Positions 56,566 to 64,000 of a stretch of DNA of 64,000 nucleotides are shown piece by piece. Origin of the DNA: Umbilicaria muhlenbergii (Eukaryota; Ascomycota; Lecanoromycetes; Umbilicariales; Umbilicariaceae); the NCBI GenBank assembly GCA_000611775.1, contig KK106983.1:4779818-4843817 (forward strand). The letters run 5' to 3'. Under the pieces are notes generated by a model. The model was not told the origin of the DNA and did no database searches. It saw only the letters and a program-made list of their open reading frames with translations. The position numbers and the translations under genes are program-made. Position 1 is the first letter of the stretch. Each line of letters starts with the position of its first letter.

Positions 56566-58311
56566 AGGGAGACCTCCGTAGGTATCCAAAGATGTCCTTC
56601 AGCACCGCTTGCCCAAGCGCAAATGCTAGTATTGGCAAACGCTGTATGGGATGACGGCGCGGAGCGATGGCGTAGGATGTGTGACAACAGGGCTTCTGCT
56701 TAACGAGCGTGATTGCAAAGCGCCCTTGGTCGTAAATTATGGATCAAGGAAGCAGTAGAGGATAGGGCTCTTTTGGCTAACAAGAACGTCACAATTGAGA
56801 TCGTCGGCTTTATCGGACGGTTGAAGGGCGGCTACCTGCAGAATGCACAAATCCGATCAGCAGCAATCCTTCACACATGCACCGCTCGTAGTTCAGATTG
56901 AAGTGGGCATTCATAGAGCCAAGGAATCAATCAACCGGCCATTGTTGAATGAAGATGGTCGTTGAAATGAAGTGATGGTCGGGCTGGAGCCTCGCGGCAA
57001 GTTGGTCGACAATGCATCCAGGACTTGCAACTGCTTGGCAGTGGCGAGAATCCACGCCTGTTGCCCGATGTTGTAGTCGTATGATCTCTGCGAATAGCAG
57101 CAGAGTACGATGCCAGTCGCCACGCCGAGATGCAATGGATGAGGCTTTGGAGTTGGAGTTGGGAGAAGCGGGAATGTTGCAGTTGCAGTTACACCAAATA
57201 TAGAGTGGTTGGTTGGTTGGTCCAGGGGGCCTGGAGAGGTGTTGCATAACAAAAGATCTTCAGGGACAGGACTACTGACCTAGCGACGGAGAGCCTGAGC
57301 CTACAATTCGGCCACGTTTCCGCTTCGACACCACGAAGGACCTGCCAGTCAGGCAGCAAGAACGAAGGAAGGTACGAGTCGGATGTCAATGGGCGTAGGG
57401 GTAAAGGAGTGGAAGAGGAAAGATTGAACGGTGATGTTTCAGGGTCTGAGGGTCCGGCCCAAGGACGAATCGAACGGGACAGCACTACGGAGCACTAGAC
57501 GAGGTCAGGGAGGGAATAGGTCCGACGTGCTGAAGCCAAGCATCGGCAGAGCGAGAGTCGGCGGCCTTCGCTTGAGGCTGCTGCGTGGCAGTCGTAAGTA
57601 CATGTAGAAAGGAGACATCAATAGTGTCCAGACAGTCTACTCGACTCCGAGTAGAGTAAAGACAGTCTCCAGACGACGCTGACCAGTCTGTGTCCGGGTG
57701 CGGAGTGGCCGACCAACCGCGAGGGGCTCTCGGCGCTCTCGGGGCTCTTCAGCAGCGTCACTTGTCTTCAACGCTCGTCAACATGCAATGCCATGCACCT
57801 CCTCATCTCGCATCCCGCCTCATTGCGTCCGCACTCTGCACTCTGCACTCTGCACACTACTGCAAACTGCAGTCCGCGTACAGAATACGAGGCGGGGTTG
57901 GGCGATCACCCGCCATCCATTTGACGCCTTTTCCGACCCCATTTCCTCGTCATGACGGAGCATGGGGTGCGTCATCTACAGGTTCGATGGCTGGGAGTCT
58001 TACCGAGTACGGGGCACGCAGCACTGGACTTCGGAGGTTGCCCCCTCCAGTTAGATGGATTAGATGGATGAGATGGATGAGATGGAGGAGTGGCTAGCCA
58101 GAAGTATATGGTATTTATAGTCGAAATGGAAAAGTATGCGACGATGGACTCCACATCCAACGTCCCGCTCCTTGAAGCTTCAAGTCCGCACGTGATCTTC
58201 CGTGCTGCTCCACGCTCCCCACTCCGAGCAAATAGGAAATCAGGTGCTGTCACCAACTCACAGGTTTTCGGGCCCTGTCCGCAGTATATCTGGACCGCGT
58301 TCGAGGGCGCA
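56566..58311. other. Divergent intergenic region with two minisatellites
   Basis: 1.75 kb between the Q/M-rich protein gene (minus) and the M20 peptidase gene (plus). It contains GCACTCT repeats near 57831-57851 and a 9-bp repeat at 58053-58088. An upstream in-frame ATG at 58090 would add 74 residues to the peptidase but would bury its signal peptide. Confidence 0.55.
58053..58088 (+). repeat. Four copies of a 9-bp repeat
   Basis: AGATGGATT, AGATGGATG twice, then AGATGGAGG, head to tail, about 220 bp before the peptidase start codon. Confidence 0.93.
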
Positions 58312-59565
58312 ATGATGCTGTCTCGATGGCCCCTTCCATACGTCCTGGCAGCTGCGCTGGTCGCTACGGCGGCACATTCCATGGGGTCACAAAAGCCATT
58401 GTTTCAACCCCCCCAAATTGATGCTACCGGGAAGCCGTTGTTCGCCTTGCACCGTGATCTGGTCAAGATCGAGTCCATCTCGGGCAACGAACACCATGTC
58501 GGGGACTACCTCGATCACTACCTGCGAAAGCACAACTTCACCGTGGAGAAGCAATTGGTCGATGCTCTGCATGCGGCGGACGAAGGATTGGGTGTCGCGC
58601 ATGCCCAAAAGCACCCGAGATTCAATCTTCTGGCGTATCCTGGGAAACGACGTAACACACGCATTCTCGTATCCAGTCATATCGACACCGTCCCGCCCTA
58701 CTGGCCCTATGAGGTGCGCAAGCACGGGGACATATGGGGTCGAGGGACTGTGGACGCCAAGGGTAGTGTCGCTACACAAATAACCGCGGTGCAGGAGCTG
58801 CTGGCATCAGACGAGCTTCAAGACGGTGACTTGGCACTCCTGTTCGTCGTCGGAGAGGAAGTCGGTGGCGATGGGATGCGCAAAGCCAATGAACTGGGTC
58901 TGAAATGGGAAACGGCCATCTTCGGCGAGCCGACTGAATTGAAACTGGCTTCAGGACACAAAGGCACACTCGGCTTCACCATCAAAGCCAAGGGCAAAGC
59001 TGGCCACAGCGGATATCCTTGGTTAGGGGAGAATGCCAACTCGATGCTCATTCCCGCCTTGGCTGATTTGGACAAGCTGGAACTGCCAAGTTCAGAAAAG
59101 TATGGAAACTCGACATTGAATATTGGGAGGATGGAAGGAGGCGTTGCGGGCAATGTCATCGCCGAGACTGCCCAAGCTCAGATATTGATCCGGATTGCGG
59201 CCGGAACCGTAGAGGAGAGCAAAAAGGTAGTGCTTGATGCAGTCAGAACAGTCGATGATAGACTGGAAGTAGACTTCCTGAGTGAGGGTTATGGGCCTGT
59301 GTATATTGACAGTGATGTAGAAGGTAGGCAATCTCTTCTCGTTCCGATTTGCTACCCGGCTACAAGCTCACATCTCATAGGTTTCGAGACTATCGTCGTA
59401 AACTACGGCACCGACATCCCAAACCTCAAGGGTGATCACAAGAGATACCTCTACGGGCCCGGGTCGATCCTAGTCGCACATTCAGACCATGAGCACGTCA
59501 GTGCTACCGACCTGTCGCAGGCTGTAGAGGGCTATAAGAAAATCATCAGGCACGCACTCGCGTGA
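58312..59565 (+). CDS. Secreted/vacuolar M20-family metallocarboxypeptidase
   Basis: A zinc-dependent exopeptidase of the M20 (ArgE/carboxypeptidase Ss1) family, probably secreted or vacuolar. Exon 1 (58312-59323) and exon 2 (59381-59565) give 398 residues. Residues 1-23 are a signal peptide (MMLSRWPLPYVLAAALVATA). Zinc ligands and catalytic residues: H123-x-D125 in SSHIDTVPP, D148 in GRGTVDAKGS, E182/E183 in VVGEEVGGDG, Glu in FGEPTE, and the final His in HSDHEHVS. The dimerisation domain is in between. The 57-nt intron (59324-59380) joins DVE to GFETIVVNYGTD; it has no in-frame stop. I chose 58312 because it starts the signal peptide. Its 3' end is only 58 bp from the convergent HAD gene. 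Confidence 0.94.
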   Translation: MMLSRWPLPYVLAAALVATAAHSMGSQKPLFQPPQIDATGKPLFALHRDLVKIESISGNEHHVGDYLDHYLRKHNFTVEKQLVDALHAADEGLGVAHAQKHPRFNLLAYPGKRRNTRILVSSHIDTVPPYWPYEVRKHGDIWGRGTVDAKGSVATQITAVQELLASDELQDGDLALLFVVGEEVGGDGMRKANELGLKWETAIFGEPTELKLASGHKGTLGFTIKAKGKAGHSGYPWLGENANSMLIPALADLDKLELPSSEKYGNSTLNIGRMEGGVAGNVIAETAQAQILIRIAAGTVEESKKVVLDAVRTVDDRLEVDFLSEGYGPVYIDSDVEGRQSLLVPICYPATSSHLIGFETIVVNYGTDIPNLKGDHKRYLYGPGSILVAHSDHEHVSATDLSQAVEGYKKIIRHALA

Positions 59566-59623
59566 CAGTATCCCAAAATAATGATACACTTCAAACCATT
59601 TACAACCCAGTAGCTAGTCCATG

Positions 59624-60802
59624 CTAAGGTTTCAATGCTCTATCACGCAAAGTATTCAACAGCGGACTATCACAAATCTCATCAAAATCCCTCGCCCACC
59701 ACACCCTCCTCTGGCCTCCCCCATCCCCCTCCCTTCCAAACTCTCCAATCCGTCTGCACTCCACCCCGACCCTCTCCAACAACTCCTTCAGCGCCACCTG
59801 CGAACTGCCCATCTGCTCATCCCGAATCACAATCCCCACATCCACCAGCATCAACGCCTCCAAATCCGTCGCACTATCCCCCACATAAACACTCCTACAA
59901 ACCTCTCCCTCATTTCCTTCCCTGCCCACACCAAAGACCTGCCGCAAAACCCTCGCTTTATCCTCACTCGTCCAAATCCCCCCGTCAGCCCCTCCCCAAT
60001 ACCGCCCCATCCCGCCCGCTCCATCGAACTCGAATTCATTCGCCACAACTTCCACCTCTATCTCTTCCACCCTCCCCCTCGTCCTCATCTGCTCCACACG
60101 ACCCACACCCTTTCCCCTCTCCTCCTCCTCCTCTTCCAACCTCCTCTTCCACCCACCCCTCAGCACCCCCCTTACCCACTCCCGACTCCAATTCACACTC
60201 ACAACCCCAAGCTTCACCTCCACTTCCACTTCCCCTCCACCTCCAGCTCCCCCACTTCCCCCCAGTAGCCCTTCTTCACTATCCATCCCCAGCCCCAGCC
60301 TCAGCACCCTCCCCCACCCCCTCCTCAGCACCACCTCCCGCCTCCCTCCCGCCTCCTCCGCCCCCCTCCTCACCTCCCGCCTCCCCACCCCCGCAAACAC
60401 CCCCGCCGCCTCAACCCTCTCCACACTCCTCCTCTCGACCCGCCTCAACCCCCTCAGATACGCCACCTCATCCCGCAACCCCCTCTCCGGCGTCTCGTCT
60501 CCCCCCGCCCCCGCCCTCGCCCTCCCCCTCACCCTCCCCTCTTCCCCCCCCGCCCGGTCCCCATACTCCCGACCATACCCCCCCAAATCATCCAGATACG
60601 CCCCCGTGAAATACGTCCACGGCGGCAGCGGGGCGGGCGACCGGCTCGTCGGGGTGTGCGCGGGTGGGTGCGTGTAGGCGAGAGAGGCGAGGGCGGCGAT
60701 GGTGTCGTGCGTGGTGAGGGTGCCGTCGAAGTCGAGGAGGAGGAGGAGGCGGAGCGTGCGGGTGCGGGTGGGGGTGGGGGTGCGGTGAGGGTGGGGAGGC
60801 AT
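59624..60802 (-). CDS. HAD-superfamily hydrolase, phosphatase-like
   Basis: A haloacid dehalogenase-type phosphatase of unknown substrate. Single exon, 392 residues, ATG at 60802. Motif I is LLLLLDFDGTLTTHDT, giving the nucleophile Asp and acid/base Asp. Motif II is VVSVNWS. A Lys (TSEDKARVL) may be motif III. Motif IV is VYVGDSATDLEALMLVDVGIVI with the metal-binding aspartates. The cap region between motifs I and II is rich in Gly, Arg and Glu, reflecting very high GC content. This resembles fungal phosphoserine-phosphatase-like HAD proteins, longer than the bacterial enzyme. The C-terminus ends with WARDFDEICD, a feature of this subgroup. Convergent with the M20 peptidase. Confidence 0.88.
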   Translation of the reverse strand: MPPHPHRTPTPTRTRTLRLLLLLDFDGTLTTHDTIAALASLAYTHPPAHTPTSRSPAPLPPWTYFTGAYLDDLGGYGREYGDRAGGEEGRVRGRARAGAGGDETPERGLRDEVAYLRGLRRVERRSVERVEAAGVFAGVGRREVRRGAEEAGGRREVVLRRGWGRVLRLGLGMDSEEGLLGGSGGAGGGGEVEVEVKLGVVSVNWSREWVRGVLRGGWKRRLEEEEEERGKGVGRVEQMRTRGRVEEIEVEVVANEFEFDGAGGMGRYWGGADGGIWTSEDKARVLRQVFGVGREGNEGEVCRSVYVGDSATDLEALMLVDVGIVIRDEQMGSSQVALKELLERVGVECRRIGEFGREGDGGGQRRVWWARDFDEICDSPLLNTLRDRALKP

Positions 60803-61196
60803 TTTCGCCGGGGCGGGGCGCCGCGTGGGGGCGGCAGTGGGATAAAAGAGGGGTGGTGCGCCGGAATGGTGAGGAGGAAGAAAGGGGAGAGGGAGGTGGA
60901 GGGAGTGGTGGAGATTTGGATGTTGAATTACTGGGGCGGTTGGTGTAAGAAGACGAGGGGGCCAAGTGAGATGTGCGAGTGTAGATGAGCTGGGGGAGAA
61001 TGGTGTACGTAGTAAGGCTGATTAACTAGGAGCATTCAGTCATAGTGAGAGAGTCGTCATTCAAACACGTAACTACTACAAATCACATCGAACCGAGCTT
61101 GTACATAAATATGTTGAGTGGTAAAGATGCTTTGTTATCTACCTAGGGCCAAGTTTATCCTACTACGTACAAGGAAAGCGAAAGATCGCGCTCAAT
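60803..61196. other. Intergenic, permease 3' end and HAD promoter
   Basis: 394 bp between same-strand (minus) genes. Nothing beyond UTR and promoter was seen. Confidence 0.6.
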
Positions 61197-63085
61197 TTAA
61201 CAAAGGAACTTATACGCCTTCTTCCACTTCGGCCAGCTCGCCCTCTCCGCCCTCTCCTCCGCCACCAGCTCCGCCAGATTCAGTTCCCGAACCCCAGTCT
61301 GCAAATCCATATCGCGAGACCTCAAGAACGGCGTCCTATAATAGATCTTGTAGGGGATGTAGAAGGCGATGACGATCGGAGCGGCGAGATAGGCCTCGAA
61401 GAAATTCTCCGTCAGCGCCGACGCAGACATATTTTTGTATCCGACCGGCGCAAAGCCGGTCCAGAATTGCGCGATCAAGACCAAAACGTTGAGGGTAAAG
61501 CCTAGCCAGGACCCGATAACTCCCGGTTGCGAGCGGAAGGCCAATTCGTCGAGCGAGTGGCCTTGGACTCTCCAGGCTTTACGGAAGCGGATATGCGCAA
61601 GACAAATGGAGCCCCAGGTGAAGATGGAGCTGAGACCACTAAGCGCCAGCATCCAAGTGAAGGCCTGATCTTGTTTCTTCGAGGCGGCGAGGAAGGCCAA
61701 GAAACCCAGGGCGGAAGCGAACAGGATGGCAACGAGAGGTCGGCCGCGACGGTCGATGTAGGCAAAGAACCTGGGGGCCATGCCTTGTTCGGCCAGAGCG
61801 GCGAGCGTACGTGAGGAGCCGAAGATGGAGGAGTTACCGACTGAGAGGACTGCAATCATGATGACGACGTTCATAACCGAATCTAGACCCGAGATACCGG
61901 CGTTGGTGATTGCGATGACGAAAGGCGAAGCTTTGGCGTCGGAGGAGGCAGTGCCGTTAATGAGGCGCGTATCAGTATATGGAACGAGCAGGCCGACGAG
62001 CGTTAGGGAGACGATGTAGAAGAGAGTAATACGCCAGAAGACTTGCTTGACGGCTGTTGGGAGAGACTTGCGAGGGTTGGCTGTCTCGGCAGCGGCAAGG
62101 CCTACCAATTCGGTCCCTGCGAAAGCGAAGGCAGCGGTGACGAAAGTGGAACAAAGACCCTTGAAGCCATGGTTAAAGGCGCCAGGATGGTGCCAGTATT
62201 TCCCGCCGATGTAGCCGCCCTTGGGTCCGCCACCGCAATCGAGGATGATTCCGAGGATGCTGCAGGGTGGATTAGCTACAGGACCGACGCGTCAGGAAAG
62301 ATTTGCTTACATGAACCCGATGACCGCAATGACCTTGATGATCGAGAACACAAACTCTGCTTCACCGTAGCCCTTGACACCGAAGAAATTGATACTGATT
62401 ATGACCACCAAGAATATGGCGACCCACGCGGCGTTAGAGATCGAAGAATTCCAATAGTCAACCGTGATCGACGCAGCGACGATCTCGAGCGGCAAGACAA
62501 CGAGCCATTGCATAGCGTAATTCCAACCCATGGCGAAACCCCAGGCAGGATCCAAGAACCGGGTCGAATATGCGGAGAAGGAGCCAGCGACAGGAAAGAG
62601 CACAGCCATCTCGCCGAGAGCATGGACGGTGCAGTACAGCATGACACCGATCAGACCGAAGGCGATCAGCAACGAAGCCGGACCACCATTCGCCAAAGCC
62701 TTTCCAGATCCAACAAAGAGACCAGTACCTGCGCTGCCGTCAGTATGGTTTCTGAGCATCACGGGTAGAGATATGGCATACCAATAGAACCACCAATGGC
62801 AATCATCTGCAGATGCCTTCCTTTCAACCTCCTGTGCAAAGCTGAGTTCGCAGTCGCATGGGCCGCACCCTCGAGGTCGAAGACCTTTCCATTGGCGCCG
62901 ACGGCACCCTTCGGGGTCGTGCTTGCGTTGGGATCTCGTTTGAAGCCATCCCAGATCCGAGCCGGAAGGCTGCGTTTGGCAACGTCGGACTCTCCATAAT
63001 AGGCTCCACGGCTTGGAGACTCGGGCACTGGCGAAGAGCCAGAGGAATCGTCGGCGGCTTTCTCTGAGAACATTCTCGGAGCCAT
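61197..63085 (-). CDS. General amino acid permease (YAT family)
   Basis: A plasma-membrane proton/amino acid symporter of the yeast amino acid transporter family. Exons on the minus strand are 63085-62782, 62728-62311 and 62259-61197 (594 residues), with introns of 53 and 51 nt. The cytosolic N-terminus ends [31 protein letters not shown], the signature of the family with substrate-binding helix 1. Others: ALGEMAVLFPVAGSFSAYSTRFLDPAWGFAMGWNYAMQW (as separate helices 3-4), FAFAGTELVGLAAAETANPRKSLP, NSSIFGSSRTLAALAEQG, and a C-terminus ending PKWKKAYKFLC. About 12 membrane helices are present. Substrate range cannot be told. The first ATG at 63085 gives MAPRMFSEK. Confidence 0.94.
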
Positions 63086-64000
63086 GGTGAAGTTGTCTTT
63101 TCGCACGTGGCGGGTTTCGTTATGGAGGGGGATCCAAGATAGGCGAGGCCAGCAACGGAAGGGTTGAGCGTTTCCGCCCGTCCTTCAGCTTTGGAGATGT
63201 ACGAGTATGGATGCTGGCTACAAGGTGGCTAACTATAGCAGAGAGACGAGTATGAAGTGCGGCAAGTAAGGGAGCAGACACTGCTCCAGGTGGGGGAGTA
63301 ATTTCACAGAAATGACGGCTGCTGTGTGGGTAATCCGGCGCTTTTTGACCGGCGAGCTTTACCGGCCCACGCCCCGTTGCGGACTAGCTTGACTGATAGA
63401 GTTGGCGGCCAAGATGCGAGGCAGGCAGCAGGCGAGGAGATAAGGCGAGGAGAAAAGGCTAGGAGAAAAAGCACGCCGCTAGGAGCACAGTAAGGCCGGT
63501 CATCTGCACATTCCGTGGCTGATGGCGACAAGACCCTTCCGTGCTGTGCCTCACTGCCAACGGCCTGATCTGCTCCGTGTGGTGGTCTTAAAGGCCTCAC
63601 ACACACCGGCCCATTTCGAGTCATCATACTATCACACGTGCCTCACCGAGACTCAGGGAGCAGGCATCCGCCACCGACGAGAGAATCCATATCTTGATGA
63701 GTCATCTTGATGAGTTATCACACGAGAAGGAATGATTACTGCTAGACAGCCTGAGGCGATTGGGACCTGAGAACGGGGTGCGTACTGATGACCCAAGTAC
63801 GATCGTCTGTGGGATTCTTCTTATCGGGGTCCGAAAAGCCAGTGCTACCTACTCGTACAAACTCGAATACGGAATCCCCGCTCACGTGAGTGCGCAGTGC
63901 GCGACATGCCATCCTGTTGATAATCATTAATCGCTCGATTCTCACAACCCTACCGAACCTATCATTGCCACCCTTGGCGTCTTGTTGGTAGCATTGGCAA
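63086..64000. other. Promoter region of the permease and window end
   Basis: 915 bp upstream of the permease. No gene is supported. The short frames at 63304-63627 and 63742-63945 (minus) show no similarity. Confidence 0.5.

Noticed and set aside
59635-60609. Plus-strand 324-codon Pro/Ser ORF
   Set aside because: It is the antisense of the GC-rich HAD hydrolase, which has clear HAD motifs on the minus strand.

Overview
The window is nuclear DNA of a filamentous ascomycete (Pezizomycotina). Genes are compact and rich in short introns, mostly 43 to 90 nt with GT-AG ends. They include typical ascomycete families: an alpha-type pheromone precursor, Bem3-like and DUF7820-like proteins, a SAM-HMG protein and an M20 carboxypeptidase. 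I cannot fix the class or genus from sequence alone. No rRNA, CRISPR, virus-like element or intact transposon was seen, and no tRNA gene could be supported.

Layout: positions 1-12093 are mainly housekeeping: the 3' end of GFA1 (chitin precursor synthesis), RIB4 (riboflavin), PRE10 (20S proteasome, minus), an unknown short zinc-finger-like gene, the alpha-pheromone precursor (minus), IDH1 (TCA cycle), BUD23 (18S rRNA methylation, minus) and SVP26 (ER export receptor). Positions 12420-30000 hold surface and accessory functions: an APC-family permease, a modular secreted or wall protein, a DUF7820-type membrane protein, a large Bem3-like RhoGAP and a Baeyer-Villiger-type monooxygenase.

Positions 30549-46921 hold HSP20, a 1174-residue disordered protein, ATG10 facing MSL1 (U2B''), ARC40 divergent from MSL1, an unknown gene, a P450-like protein, MRI1 (methionine salvage) and a tiny coiled-coil gene with a 20-nt microexon. 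After a 2.8-kb gene-free stretch of minisatellites come a SAM plus HMG-box regulator, a Q/M-rich disordered protein, a secreted M20 peptidase, a HAD hydrolase and a general amino acid permease.

There is no obvious biosynthetic cluster. The most notable item is the pheromone precursor at 6341-6930: four copies of a C-x3-G-x2-C peptide with Phe where the classical alpha-pheromone has Trp, separated by Kex2 sites and runs of X-Ala/X-Pro dipeptides. Other points are several unusual introns (GC-AG, a start-codon-only exon, a microexon, stopless 3n introns, very short introns) and a P450-like protein with no visible oxygen-binding helix motif. Exon boundaries were derived by hand from splice consensus, reading phase and family similarity remembered from knowledge; no database search was run.
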